Source of the DNA: Oscillospiraceae bacterium
Lineage (GTDB): Bacteria > Bacillota > Clostridia > Oscillospirales > Oscillospiraceae
Assembly: GCA_022800665.1 (NCBI GenBank)
Contig: JAAWQS010000011.1
Coordinates: 1 to 52,574, forward strand
DNA length: 52,574 bases
Reading direction: 5' to 3'
Positions 34,832 through 43,621 of the stretch are shown here, one piece after another. Each line of letters opens with the position of its first letter. Within the stretch, counting starts at the first letter, position 1. Under the pieces are notes generated by a model. The model saw nothing but the letters and a program-made list of their open reading frames with translations. It was not told the DNA's origin and did not search any database. A program made the translations under genes and the position numbers.

Positions 34832-36079
34832 TTATGATGTGATCTTAAAGGCCACCGTGCAGGGCTCGCCCACCGCGCCCACCTGGTCATGTCCATCCAC
34901 CAGGACAATAGCCGGTGAGGAGAAGGTGCCGTTGGAGTAGAACTCCGCCAAATCCACCACAATACGGATGTCCTCCGGCGTCACCTGGTCCAGCTCCGAC
35001 GCAGGCCCCCGCAGCATCACATCCACCGAGTTGGTCATCTTACTGAAAATCTGGCCCTCAGAGATGTTGACCGCTGTGATATTGGTGGCGGTAAAGGTTC
35101 TGGTATCCAGTCCCCGGAAGCGGATGGAAATCTTCGTGGTTGTAAAGCCGCTTAGGTTTACACACCCTGCGGGAATACCGATTTCCAGCGGCTCAAGGCC
35201 GTCATCCGAGAGGACCTTGCTCAAATCAATCTCATCGAGAAGGATTTCGCTCACATTTTCCAGGCTGGCCGGTTCTCCGGCTACCGTAATGGTATCATAC
35301 TCCAGATCCCAGCGGATATTTTCCTCCTTGGAGCCGGGAGATTCCTTGAATTTTACCTTCAGGGCCAAATCCTTGACAATATACACCGGCGCAGTCACCA
35401 GCACCCGGCGGTCAGAGACGCGGATTTTATCGTTCTCCACCACATTGCCGTCGGCATCCAGCAGCTCATAAGCAAACTCCCGCTGCAGCGTGGCGTTGGC
35501 GTCCGTCAGGTCCACCGCAATGCGGGCAGACTCCACCTGGTCCACGTCCTCCTCCTTGCCGCTGAGGGTCAGGACGGAGGGGTCCGCCGCCAGCCGCTCC
35601 GCCATATAGATATGGCCGTCAGCCACCTCTCCGTTCACATTCACCGAAACCGGCACCTGCTTGGAATACAGGGGGGACACCTGGAAGGTGACGGTGGACA
35701 GGGACGCCTTCTCCAGACTGATGCCGCTCTTGTCCCTGAGATTCCCCGCTATGACGACGTCCCAGGTCCAGGGATAGGAGAAGGTTCCGACAGCGGTCAC
35801 GTTGGTTAGATTCACCTGAATGATGAGATCGTTTTTATCCAAACCGCTGATGACCGTACGGGGGCCGCTGAGCTTCACGTCCATGGTGGTATCCTCGCCC
35901 TCGGTCAGCATCAAGCCTCTGGAGGGCAGCGTGTCCTCCGCGCCGATGAACTCCACCGGTATGCCGGTCAATTCCTTGGTGGTGGTACTGCCGAGCCAAT
36001 CGTCCACATACAGCCAAAATGCAATCGCCAGCAGCAGAGAAAGCGCTAAGTAAACAATCCGATTGCCTTTTTCACTCAT
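34832..36079 (-). CDS. cdaR: CdaR, YbbR-domain regulator of diadenylate cyclase
   Basis: CdaR is the extracytoplasmic partner that modulates CdaA. The 415-residue protein has one N-terminal membrane helix (about 8-24, 'IVYLALSLLLAIAFWLYVD') followed by four YbbR-like beta-rich repeats, each starting with a pattern such as 'IPVEFIG' or 'VPVSVNVNG'. The ATG at 36079 is 2 bases after the cdaA stop. In Bacilli glmM follows, but it is not here. Confidence 0.92.
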   Translation of the reverse strand: MSEKGNRIVYLALSLLLAIAFWLYVDDWLGSTTTKELTGIPVEFIGAEDTLPSRGLMLTEGEDTTMDVKLSGPRTVISGLDKNDLIIQVNLTNVTAVGTFSYPWTWDVVIAGNLRDKSGISLEKASLSTVTFQVSPLYSKQVPVSVNVNGEVADGHIYMAERLAADPSVLTLSGKEEDVDQVESARIAVDLTDANATLQREFAYELLDADGNVVENDKIRVSDRRVLVTAPVYIVKDLALKVKFKESPGSKEENIRWDLEYDTITVAGEPASLENVSEILLDEIDLSKVLSDDGLEPLEIGIPAGCVNLSGFTTTKISIRFRGLDTRTFTATNITAVNISEGQIFSKMTNSVDVMLRGPASELDQVTPEDIRIVVDLAEFYSNGTFSSPAIVLVDGHDQVGAVGEPCTVAFKITS

Positions 36080-36081
36080 AC

Positions 36082-36969
36082 TTATTTTTCACCCTTCCCT
36101 TTGTCCCGCAGGCTGCTGAGCCAGCCGCGCTTTTCCTTTTCCTTCCCCTCCTCCGGCTGAGGCAGCAGTTCGTTGCGCAGCAGCTGTTCCAGGGTCTCCG
36201 TCATCAGGTGCCGCTTGAGCATTCCGCCCACGGCTACGGAGATGGAGCCGGTCTCCTCGCTGACCAGCACTACCACGGCGTCCGAGTTTTCACTCATGCC
36301 GATGCCCGCCCTGTGGCGCATTCCCAGGTCCCGGCTGAGGTTGACGTTGCGGCTCAGGGGGAGCATACAGCCCGCCCCCAGCACCCGGCCATCCCGGACC
36401 AGAGCCGCGCCGTCATGCATAGGCGCTTTCACAAAGAAGATGTTTTTCAGCAGCTCGGAGGACACCTCTGCGTCCAGCTTTGTTCCGCTGCGCAGGGCGT
36501 CGTCCAGCTGAATATGGCGTTCGAACACGATCAGCGCGCCGGTACGGGATTTGCTCATATCCCCGCAGGCGCTGACGGTCTCCTGGATGGCATTTTCAAT
36601 AATCTCCCGGTCCACCTGAGGTTTTTTGAAGATATCCAGAAAGGGGATGCTGCTGCTGCCCATCTGCTCCAGAATCCTGCGGATTTCCGGCTGGAACAGG
36701 ATAATGACCGCCACGACGCCCCACTCCACAACAAAGCCCAATAAGTAATTAAACACCCGCAGCCGGTCCGTGGAGAGCCAGAGGGCCGCAATGACGAACA
36801 GCACGCCTTTGAGCAGGCGTGAGGCATTGGTCCGCCGCACCAGCAGCAGCAGGCGGTAGATCAGGAAAGTAATGACCAGGATGTCCAAAAAATCCCAGAA
36901 CTGCAGGGACAGGGCAAGGTTCACATATCTCTGCGCCAGCCCCTGCGCTGCGTTGATAAACAGTTCCAT
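36082..36969 (-). CDS. cdaA: Diadenylate cyclase CdaA
   Basis: CdaA makes cyclic di-AMP from two ATP molecules and controls osmolyte and potassium balance and cell-wall homeostasis. The start ATG 36969 was chosen for its GGAGGGCGCT site (295 residues). Three membrane helices (about 25-95) precede the DAC domain, which has the catalytic DGA (186-188, 'MHDGAALV') and RHR (218-220, 'MRHRAGIGMSE'). It heads the cdaA-cdaR-DUF5685-J protein unit and has a clear promoter. Confidence 0.96.
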   Translation of the reverse strand: MELFINAAQGLAQRYVNLALSLQFWDFLDILVITFLIYRLLLLVRRTNASRLLKGVLFVIAALWLSTDRLRVFNYLLGFVVEWGVVAVIILFQPEIRRILEQMGSSSIPFLDIFKKPQVDREIIENAIQETVSACGDMSKSRTGALIVFERHIQLDDALRSGTKLDAEVSSELLKNIFFVKAPMHDGAALVRDGRVLGAGCMLPLSRNVNLSRDLGMRHRAGIGMSENSDAVVVLVSEETGSISVAVGGMLKRHLMTETLEQLLRNELLPQPEEGKEKEKRGWLSSLRDKGKGEK

Positions 36970-37007
36970 AGCGCCCTCCATTTTACAGGTTCTCACAAGT
37001 ATTCTCT

Positions 37008-37036
37008 ATTTTAATCTAAGTGGGAGAAAAATGCAA
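37008..37036 (-). promoter_or_regulatory. Promoter of the cdaA operon
   Basis: Minus-strand TTGCAT (37031-37036), a 17-base spacer and TAAAAT (37008-37013), about 32 bases before the transcription start-to-ATG region. Confidence 0.82.
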
Positions 37037-37059
37037 CAAATTCTCCAACGGAATTTTGA

Positions 37060-37112
37060 TAAAAAAAGCCGTGCCAACAGCCGTTTTCACTTTTCACGGC
37101 TGTTAACACGGC
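37060..37112 (-). terminator. Rho-independent terminator after the NifS-like gene
   Basis: Two arms, 37068-37084 and 37096-37112, form a 17-bp stem with two wobble or mismatched pairs around an 11-base loop. On the minus strand the stem is followed by TTTTTTTAT. It lies about 75 bases past the stop codon. Confidence 0.85.
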
Positions 37113-37188
37113 AATACTCCTGGAAACAGGTACATTTCCGGAACAATTGAAACAAAATATTCACAAAAAGTTTATATGCGCCTCCGGA

Positions 37189-38286
37189 TTACAGCAGCGA
37201 CAGGACATGGTCCACCTCCTCCGGCGTGTTGAAAACAGAGGCGGAAAAGCGCATTGTCCCGGTTTCAGCCGTTCCGGCGGTCTGATGGGCCAGGGGTGCG
37301 CAGTGCAGTCCGGCGCGCACGGCGACGCCCTGCCGCGCGAGAAGGTCCGCCGCGCTCTCCGGGTCCGTCTGCCGGGGTATGACGGAGAGCACCGGGCTGT
37401 CCCCGCCGTCGTACACATGGTAGGTCCCCTTCCGGCGCAGGCCCTCCGCCAACTGCCGGATGAGCGCCGCCTCATGCCCCGCGATGCGTCCAAGCCCCTG
37501 CCGCCGGACAAAGCGCAGCCCCTCCAGCAGTCCGGCTGCGCCGTGGACGTTCTGCGTCCCCGCTTCCAGACGGTCCGGCAGGAAATCCGGCATCTCCTGC
37601 TGCCGGGACAGACTCCCCGTGCCGCCCTCCAGCAACGGCCTGGGCTGGCCCTCGCCGCACAGCAGAAGGCCCGTCCCCTGCGGGCCGTACAGCCCCTTGT
37701 GGCCGGGCATGGCCACATAAGCGGCCCCCCACTTCTGCAGGTTCACCGGCAGGATCCCGGCGGACTGGGAGGCGTCCACAATCAGCGGCACGCCTCTCTC
37801 CCGGCAGACAGCGGCAATCTCATCTATGGGCAGGGCGTAGCCAAAGACGTTGGACACGTGGGTGCAGACGGCGGCTTTCACACTGCCGTCCACCGCCTTC
37901 CGGAAGCCCTCTGCCATCTGTTCCGGGTCGAAAAGGCGTCCGTTGACGATCCGCGCGGACACGCCGCCGACAGCGCGGAGGGGCCGGGTGACGGCGTTGT
38001 GCTCATAACCGGAGATGACGACGGTATCGCCGGGAGAGACCAGGCTCTTAATCGCTATGTTCAATCCGTGGGTGGCGTTGCTGGTTAAAATCACATTGTC
38101 CGGCTCCGGCACGCCGAACAGCTCCGCCGCCTCTGTCCGGCAGCGCAGCATCAGCTCCGCCGCCCGGCGGGCGGCAGGGTAGTCCCCGCGGCCCGGCGTG
38201 GTCATGGACTGGATGGCGCCGGCAACGGCTCTGGAAACGGCCTCCGGCTTTTGCAGCGTTGTGGCCGCGCTGTCAAAATAGATCAT
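37189..38286 (-). CDS. Class V aminotransferase-fold PLP enzyme, cysteine desulfurase/selenocysteine lyase-like
   Basis: The 365-residue protein begins MIYFDSAATTLQKPEAV, typical of NifS/SufS-type enzymes. The PLP lysine is Lys197 in 'MPGHKGLYGPQGTG', and the likely catalytic cysteine is Cys329 in 'RAGLHCAPLAH', the SufS-type (group II) loop. It could remove S or Se from cysteine or selenocysteine. The upstream gene encodes a DUF3343 protein of the putative S/Se carrier type, which supports a carrier-linked sulfur or selenium transfer role. The ATG at 38286 follows AGGAGGACGAAT. Confidence 0.88.
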   Translation of the reverse strand: MIYFDSAATTLQKPEAVSRAVAGAIQSMTTPGRGDYPAARRAAELMLRCRTEAAELFGVPEPDNVILTSNATHGLNIAIKSLVSPGDTVVISGYEHNAVTRPLRAVGGVSARIVNGRLFDPEQMAEGFRKAVDGSVKAAVCTHVSNVFGYALPIDEIAAVCRERGVPLIVDASQSAGILPVNLQKWGAAYVAMPGHKGLYGPQGTGLLLCGEGQPRPLLEGGTGSLSRQQEMPDFLPDRLEAGTQNVHGAAGLLEGLRFVRRQGLGRIAGHEAALIRQLAEGLRRKGTYHVYDGGDSPVLSVIPRQTDPESAADLLARQGVAVRAGLHCAPLAHQTAGTAETGTMRFSASVFNTPEEVDHVLSLL

Positions 38287-38337
38287 ATTCGTCCTCCTAT
38301 ACCGAGAGGGGAAGCCGCCGGACAGCGGCCTCCCCTT

Positions 38338-38592
38338 TTATAGCGTTGCTTCGCTGAACGCTCCATCCCCGCCGTCATAGAATACGCGCATGGGCTGCAA
38401 TCCCACTTCCTGCAAACGCGCCCTTGCTGCCTGCCGCGCGTTGGCATTGATGCGCACGGCATAGCTGCACCCCCGGTCTGTCAGACCCATGGGTGCGCGA
38501 AAAAAGCGTGCTGTGATGCCCGCCTGCTCCAGGGCGCGGCTCATGCGCTGGGCGTGGGTGATGGAGCGGCTTAATAAAAGATAGTACGGCAA
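38338..38592 (-). CDS. DUF3343 putative Se/S-carrier-like protein
   Basis: The 84-residue product reads 'PYYLLLSRSITHAQRMSRALEQAG...', the DUF3343 pattern, with the conserved late 'CSYAVRI' cysteine that would carry S or Se, and a C-terminus 'RVFYDGGDG'. The start is TTG 38592, 9 bases after GGGGAGG; the frame is open further up but runs across the ispF terminator. It precedes the NifS-like gene by 52 bases. A CATACAAT box about 20 bases upstream resembles a SigE/SigK -10. Confidence 0.8.
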   Translation of the reverse strand: MPYYLLLSRSITHAQRMSRALEQAGITARFFRAPMGLTDRGCSYAVRINANARQAARARLQEVGLQPMRVFYDGGDGAFSEATL

Positions 38593-38623
38593 AATAACCG
38601 CCTCCCCTATGCATTGTATGTAG

Positions 38624-38654
38624 GAAAACCAAAAACGTGCCCGCAGGCACGTTT
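38624..38654 (-). terminator. Rho-independent terminator of ispF
   Basis: Minus-strand AAACGTGCC, loop TGCG and GGCACGTTT run into TTTGGTTTTCC, 21 bases past the ispF stop. Confidence 0.85.
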
Positions 38655-38675
38655 CGGTTTCCATATTCTCCATGC

Positions 38676-39155
38676 TTACTGGAACAGCATAGCCACCGCA
38701 TGGGCCGCCATGCCCTCTCCGCTGCCGGTGAAGCCCATACCCTCCTCCGTAGTGGCCTTGACGCTGACCTTGTCGATGCTGACGTTCAGGTCCACCGCGA
38801 TATTCCCCCGCATCTGCCAGATATAGGGTGCGATCTTCGGACGCTGGGCCACCAGCGTCACGTCCACGTTGCCTACGGAAAAGCCGTTCTCCTCCACCTC
38901 TGCCGCCACCTTCCGCAGCAGGATGCGGCTGCTGATTCCCTTATAGCCCGCGTCGCTGTCCGGAAACAGGTACCCGATATCCCCCAGCGCCGCCGCGCCC
39001 AGCAGGGCGTCCATCAGGGCGTGGAGGAGCACGTCCGCGTCCGAATGGCCCGCAAGACCAAACTCAAAGGGAATCTCAACGCCGCCCAATAGCAGCGGTC
39101 TGTCCTTCGTCAGACGGTGGACGTCATAACCGTAGCCGATTCTAGGTGTACTCAC
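38676..39155 (-). CDS. ispF: 2-C-methyl-D-erythritol 2,4-cyclodiphosphate synthase
   Basis: IspF is the fifth step of the MEP isoprenoid pathway. The 159-residue protein has the zinc motif 'YDVHRL' (Asp and His ligands) and 'GHSDADVLLHALMDALLG'. The start is GTG 39155, which overlaps the ispD stop by 4 bases (GTGA) and follows GGGAGGGACAG. Fusion or adjacency with IspD is usual in bacteria. Confidence 0.96.
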   Translation of the reverse strand: MSTPRIGYGYDVHRLTKDRPLLLGGVEIPFEFGLAGHSDADVLLHALMDALLGAAALGDIGYLFPDSDAGYKGISSRILLRKVAAEVEENGFSVGNVDVTLVAQRPKIAPYIWQMRGNIAVDLNVSIDKVSVKATTEEGMGFTGSGEGMAAHAVAMLFQ

Positions 39156-39889
39156 ACCTGTCCCTCCCTTCGCTGCAAAATCGCTTCCGCCAACGCCAGA
39201 TCCTCCGGCGTTGTGATCTTAATGTTCTCATAGGAGCCGTCCGCCAGATAGACCTCCTTGCCCAGCCGCTCCACGGCGGCGCAGTCGTCCGTCACCTCCG
39301 CGCCGGCCTCCACAGCGGCCTGCAGAGCCGCCCGCAGCAGCGGGCCGTCGAAGACCTGGGGCGTCTGGACAGCCCGCAGCGTCTCCCGGTCCGGGGTGCT
39401 CTCCACCCTGCCGTCCCGGACGATTTTCACCGTGTCCTTCACCGGCACGGCAGGCGCGGCGGCATTGGTGCGGTGGGCCAGGGCAACGACGCTGTCCATC
39501 AGCTCCGGCGAGGCCAGCGGACGTGCGCCGTCGTGGACCGCCAGATACGCCGCGTCCGTCCGGCACTCCAGAGACGCCGCCAGCACCGACTCCAGCCGCG
39601 TTCCCCCGCCCCTCACAATCTTTACCGGCTTGGATATGCCGTAGATTTTGCACAGGTCGCCGATTGCCAGCAGGTCCTCCTCCCGCGCCGCCACGACGAT
39701 CTCGTCGATCAGCTCCGCGCCGTCCAGATTCTGCAGGGTCCTGGCCAGCACGGGGATGCCGTCCAGAGGCATAAGCAGTTTATTCTCTCCCATGCGGCTG
39801 GATGTCCCGGCGGCGGCGACAATCGCGCTGCAATACGGGTGGCTGGGCTTCTCGCCTCTGTGGAACAGCTTTGAAAATATTTTCAGCAT
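39152..39889 (-). CDS. ispD: 2-C-methyl-D-erythritol 4-phosphate cytidylyltransferase
   Basis: IspD is the third step of the MEP pathway and joins CTP to methylerythritol phosphate. The 245-residue protein has the nucleotide-binding loop 'AIVAAAGTSSRMGENKLL' (22-39), and 'VHDGARPL' and 'TPQVF' motifs follow. It has an N-terminal extension of about 20 residues compared with shorter homologues. The ATG at 39889 follows AGGAGGGAGTGCAGG. Confidence 0.95.
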   Translation of the reverse strand: MLKIFSKLFHRGEKPSHPYCSAIVAAAGTSSRMGENKLLMPLDGIPVLARTLQNLDGAELIDEIVVAAREEDLLAIGDLCKIYGISKPVKIVRGGGTRLESVLAASLECRTDAAYLAVHDGARPLASPELMDSVVALAHRTNAAAPAVPVKDTVKIVRDGRVESTPDRETLRAVQTPQVFDGPLLRAALQAAVEAGAEVTDDCAAVERLGKEVYLADGSYENIKITTPEDLALAEAILQRREGQV

Positions 39890-39930
39890 CCTGCACTCCC
39901 TCCTGAAACGGCAGTCCGTTCTTTTCTTTT

Positions 39931-39959
39931 ATCTTAACCTTATTTCTGGAAAATTGCAA
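39931..39959 (-). promoter_or_regulatory. Promoter of ispDF
   Basis: Minus-strand TTGCAA (39954-39959), a 17-base spacer and TAAGAT (39931-39936). Confidence 0.75.
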
Positions 39960-39994
39960 GAGGGAATGTCGTCTTGAGGGGCAGGCGGTTTTTG

Positions 39995-40387
39995 CTATAT
40001 CCACCACTCCGGCGTCAGCTCGCCCAGCGTGGCCGTCCGTCCCGCCTCATAATCCAGCATGATTTCGATTCCGCTATAGCTTTCCGGCATCAGCTGGACC
40101 ATCAATTCCCGGCACGCGCCGCATGGCGCGCCGGTACGTCCGTCGGGCATAAGGGCCAAAACCTTTGCGAGCTCATGCTCTCCGCATGTCAGCATATGGA
40201 AAATCGCGTTTCGTTCCGCGCAGACGCCCAGTGTGGAGCAGGTGTCTACGCACACGCCGGTATAAATGCTGCCGCTGGCCGATTGTACAGCCGCCGCTAC
40301 GCCGCCGGCCTCGACATATCGGGAAATCTGCCGCCCATGCTGTACGCTTTTGGCGGCGGCATACATGTTTTTCCATGTAGAATCCAT
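39995..40387 (-). CDS. Cytidine deaminase-like zinc enzyme
   Basis: The 130-residue protein has the zinc deaminase site Cys56-x-Glu58 in 'CAERNA' and Cys89-xx-Cys92 in 'PCGACRE'. It is related to small cytidine and blasticidin deaminases; the exact substrate is uncertain. The start ATG 40387 lies 9 bases from GGGAGG, whereas an in-frame ATG at 40396 abuts it. It follows valS by 59 bases and may be read from the valS transcript. Confidence 0.85.
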   Translation of the reverse strand: MDSTWKNMYAAAKSVQHGRQISRYVEAGGVAAAVQSASGSIYTGVCVDTCSTLGVCAERNAIFHMLTCGEHELAKVLALMPDGRTGAPCGACRELMVQLMPESYSGIEIMLDYEAGRTATLGELTPEWWI

Positions 40388-40411
40388 TTTCTGCATCCTC
40401 CCTCTGTCGAA

Positions 40412-40435
40412 GGGGCCGCCCTTCTGAACGGCCCC
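40412..40435 (-). terminator. Weak stem-loop between valS and cytidine deaminase
   Basis: A 7-bp stem, GGGGCCG and CGGCCCC, around a 10-base loop with no T run. It is a partial terminator or processing site at most. Confidence 0.4.
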
Positions 40436-40446
40436 TGATTCTTCTC

Positions 40447-43083
40447 TTACTGCATTGCGGCGGCGGACTGCTCCAGCTGTGCAATCAGAGCCTTCAGCTT
40501 CTCCGCCTGGTCCCGCTGGTTCTGCACAATGTGCTCCGGGGCCTTGGACGTAAACGCCTCGTTGCTCAGCTTCGCCTCAATGCCTTTCAGGTGGCCCTCC
40601 GCCTTTGCCTTTTCCTTGGCAATGCGCTCCAGCTCCTGCTGCACGTCCACCAGCTCTGCCAGCGGCATAAACACGCGGGCCGCGTGGGTGACGACTTCCA
40701 CCATACCCTTTGCCGCGGGCGCGTCCGCCGCGCCCGCAATGTGGACCTCTGCCGCCGCTGCCAGCCGCTGGAAGAAAGCCGCGCCTGCGGTAAAGGTATC
40801 CTGCTGCGCGGTGGCGATGGTCAGCTGCACCTTGCGGCCAGGCGCCACGTTCATCTCTGCGCGGCGGGTCCGAATGGCGCGGATGGCGTCCATAATGGTC
40901 TCCATCTCCGCCTCCTCTTTCGTGAAGACGAATGCGTCATCGTATACCGGCCAGCTGCACAGCATCAGGAATGCGCTCTCCTCCCCCGCCATGTGGGGCA
41001 GAGCCTGATAAACCTCCTCTGTGATGAAGGGCATAAAGGGATGCAGCAGCTTCAGCAGCTGGATGAGCGCATAGCACAGCACATTCTGGGCGTTCTCCGC
41101 ACTTGCCGGATTCTGCATCCGGCCCTTGGTCAGCTCAATATACCAGTCGCAGTAGGTGTCCCAGATGAAGTCGTAGACCTTCGCCGAGGCCACGCCCAAT
41201 TCATAGGCGTCCATGTTCTCAGTGACTTCCTTCACCAGCGTGTTCAGCTTGGACAGCACCCACTTGTCCTCCAGCTCCAGCGTCTCCGGCAGGCGCACCT
41301 CCTCTATGGTCAGATTCATCATCACGAACCGGCTGGCGTTCCAAATCTTATTGGCGAAATTCCGCATGGCCTCGCACTTCTCCACATAGAAGCGCATGTC
41401 GTTTCCGGGACTGTTGCCGGTGATGAGATTGAACCGCAGGGCATCCGCGCCGTATCTGTCCGCAATTTCCAGGGGGTCGATGCCGTTGCCCAGGCTCTTT
41501 GACATTTTCCGGCCCTTGTCGTCCCGCACCAGGCCGTGAATGAGTACCTTTTCAAAAGGGTACTTTTTCATCTGCTCACAGCCGGAGAAGATCATCCGCG
41601 CAACCCAGAAGAAAATAATGTCGTAGCCCGTCACCAGCACGCTGGTGGGATAGAAATACTCCAGCTCCGGCGTCTTCTCCGGCCAGCCCATGGTGGAGAA
41701 GGGCCACAGAGCCGCGGAGAACCAGGTATCCAGCACGTCCGGGTCGCGCTCGATGTTCCTGCCGCCGCACTTGGCGCAGCAGTCGGGGTCCTGACGGTCC
41801 ACCGTGATGTGTCCGCAGTCCGCGCAGGTCCAGGCGGGAATCTGGTGGCCCCACCACAGCTGCCGGGAGATGCACCAGTCATGGACGTTCTCCATCCAGT
41901 TGGTGTAGGTCTTGGAGAACCGCTCAGGGATAAACCGGACCTCCCCCTCGTTGACCACCCGCAGGGCCTCCTCCGCCAGAGGAGCCATCTTCACAAACCA
42001 CTGGGCGGAGATCAGGGGTTCCACGTCGTTTTTGCACCGGTAGCAGGTACCTACGTTGTGGCTGTAGTCCTCCGTTTTGACCAGGAAGCCCTGCTCCTCC
42101 AGGTCCCGGACGACCGCTTTGCGGCACGCATAGCGGTCCATGCCGTTGTAAGGCCCGCCGTTTTCGTTGATGGTTCCGTTGTCGCTGATGACCCGGATGG
42201 AATCCAGATTGTGCCGCAGGCCCACTTCAAAGTCGTTGGGGTCGTGGGCAGGGGTCATCTTCACCGCGCCGGTTCCGAAGCCAAGCTCAACATATTCGTC
42301 TGCCACAATGGGAATCTCGCGGTTCATAATGGGCAGAATGCAGGTTTTGCCCACCAGATGCCTGAACCGCTCGTCCTCCGGATTTACCGCCACGCCGGTG
42401 TCGCCCATCATGGTCTCAGGCCGGGTGGTGGCAACCACCAGATCGCCGGAGCCGTCGGCCAGCGGATAACGGATATACCACAGATGGCCGGGTTTGTCCT
42501 CATACTCCACCTCGGCGTCGGACAGGGCCGTCACGCAGTGGGGACACCAGTTGATGATCCGGCTGCCTTTATAGATCAGCCCCTTGCCGTAGAGCTCGCA
42601 GAATGCCTCCCGGACGGCCTTGGAACAGCCCTCGTCCATGGTAAATCTGGCGCGCTCCCAGTCGCAGGAGGCCCCCAGCTTTTTCTGCTGCTCCACAATG
42701 CGGCTGCCATACTTGTTCTTCCAGTCCCAGACCCGCTCCAGGAATTTTTCCCGGCCCAGGTCGTGGCGGGTCAGACCCTCGTTTTTGCGCAGCTCCTCTT
42801 CCACCTTGATCTGTGTCGCAATGCCCGCGTGGTCCGTGCCGGGCATCCAGAGGGCCTCGTAGCCCTGCATCCGCTTGAAGCGGGTGAGAATATCCTGTAA
42901 CGTACTGTCCATGGCGTGGCCCATGTGGAGCTGTCCGGTGACGTTGGGCGGCGGCATGACGATGGAAAACGGTTTTTTATCGGGATTCGGCGCGGCGCGG
43001 AAACAGCCCGCGTCCATCCACGCCTGATAGATTTTTCCCTCCACCTCCTGGGGGTCGTAGGTCTTTGGCAATTCTTTTCTCAT
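40447..43083 (-). CDS. valS: Valyl-tRNA synthetase
   Basis: ValS charges tRNA-Val. The start ATG 43083 (878 residues) follows GAGGAGATTTCAC. The class Ia signatures are 'PPPNVTGQLHMGHAMD' (HMGH at 53-56) and 'KGRKMSKSLGN'. A zinc site is visible in 'CADCGHITVDRQDPDCCAKCGG', the editing domain has 'TTRPETMMGDTGVAVNP', and the C-terminal coiled coil covers about the last 65 residues. It is the third gene after the valine T-box leader and lies 22 bases after the second YcxB-like gene. Confidence 0.97.
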   Translation of the reverse strand: MRKELPKTYDPQEVEGKIYQAWMDAGCFRAAPNPDKKPFSIVMPPPNVTGQLHMGHAMDSTLQDILTRFKRMQGYEALWMPGTDHAGIATQIKVEEELRKNEGLTRHDLGREKFLERVWDWKNKYGSRIVEQQKKLGASCDWERARFTMDEGCSKAVREAFCELYGKGLIYKGSRIINWCPHCVTALSDAEVEYEDKPGHLWYIRYPLADGSGDLVVATTRPETMMGDTGVAVNPEDERFRHLVGKTCILPIMNREIPIVADEYVELGFGTGAVKMTPAHDPNDFEVGLRHNLDSIRVISDNGTINENGGPYNGMDRYACRKAVVRDLEEQGFLVKTEDYSHNVGTCYRCKNDVEPLISAQWFVKMAPLAEEALRVVNEGEVRFIPERFSKTYTNWMENVHDWCISRQLWWGHQIPAWTCADCGHITVDRQDPDCCAKCGGRNIERDPDVLDTWFSAALWPFSTMGWPEKTPELEYFYPTSVLVTGYDIIFFWVARMIFSGCEQMKKYPFEKVLIHGLVRDDKGRKMSKSLGNGIDPLEIADRYGADALRFNLITGNSPGNDMRFYVEKCEAMRNFANKIWNASRFVMMNLTIEEVRLPETLELEDKWVLSKLNTLVKEVTENMDAYELGVASAKVYDFIWDTYCDWYIELTKGRMQNPASAENAQNVLCYALIQLLKLLHPFMPFITEEVYQALPHMAGEESAFLMLCSWPVYDDAFVFTKEEAEMETIMDAIRAIRTRRAEMNVAPGRKVQLTIATAQQDTFTAGAAFFQRLAAAAEVHIAGAADAPAAKGMVEVVTHAARVFMPLAELVDVQQELERIAKEKAKAEGHLKGIEAKLSNEAFTSKAPEHIVQNQRDQAEKLKALIAQLEQSAAAMQ

Positions 43084-43105
43084 GTGAAATCTCCTCGGTG
43101 TATCC

Positions 43106-43621
43106 TTATTTGATATATTGTACCGGTTTCCCGGTCTTTTCGCTGATAAAACGGCGGAACTCCTCCACGCTTCCCTCTGCAAATCCCTCCTTGTCGTAGA
43201 CCTGTCCCTGCTGCTTGCCCATCATGAACACAAAATAGTCCTTCATTTCGCAGGGGACAAGGATTTTGTCATAGGTCCAATGGCCCTCGGCGGAGCTGGT
43301 AACGTTGGTATAGCCATCTTCTGTAAAGGTGGTGCAGACCTCCGCGTTATCCGGCCTGATCTGCCGCACCGCAAATGCGCTGTTCATCCTGTCCTCCATC
43401 AGCAGCGCTGCCAGCAGGACCGCCGCCAAAGCCAGATCAATCCAGCCGTTGGCGTCCCCTGCGCCGAAGCGCGTAAGCCCCATCGCCGCCGACATTGCCG
43501 CCGCAACGCCTCCCAGGCCGCGGATAACCAGATTCCTTTTCCGCCGTAGCGTCTTTCTGGCCGCCTTTGACATGGCCGCCATGGATTTTTGGTCCATCAC
43601 CGTGTTGACCTCAAATCGCAT
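43106..43621 (-). CDS. YcxB-like membrane protein, downstream copy
   Basis: The 171-residue protein has two close membrane helices (about 34-75) and a C-terminal soluble domain that reads like YcxB ('YDKILVPCEMKDYFVFMMGKQQGQVYDKEGF'), ending just after 'FRRFISEKTG'. Its function is unknown. It overlaps the previous YcxB-like gene by 25 bases and runs into valS after 22 bases, so it lies within the T-box-controlled operon. The ATG at 43621 follows GGAGGGGGGCGCA. Confidence 0.72.
   Translation of the reverse strand: MRFEVNTVMDQKSMAAMSKAARKTLRRKRNLVIRGLGGVAAAMSAAMGLTRFGAGDANGWIDLALAAVLLAALLMEDRMNSAFAVRQIRPDNAEVCTTFTEDGYTNVTSSAEGHWTYDKILVPCEMKDYFVFMMGKQQGQVYDKEGFAEGSVEEFRRFISEKTGKPVQYIK

Noticed and set aside
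38293-38336. Stem-loop between DUF3343 and the NifS-like gene as a terminator
   Set aside because: The stem is followed by T only on the plus strand, where no gene ends, and the two genes read on the minus strand; it is at most an mRNA structure.
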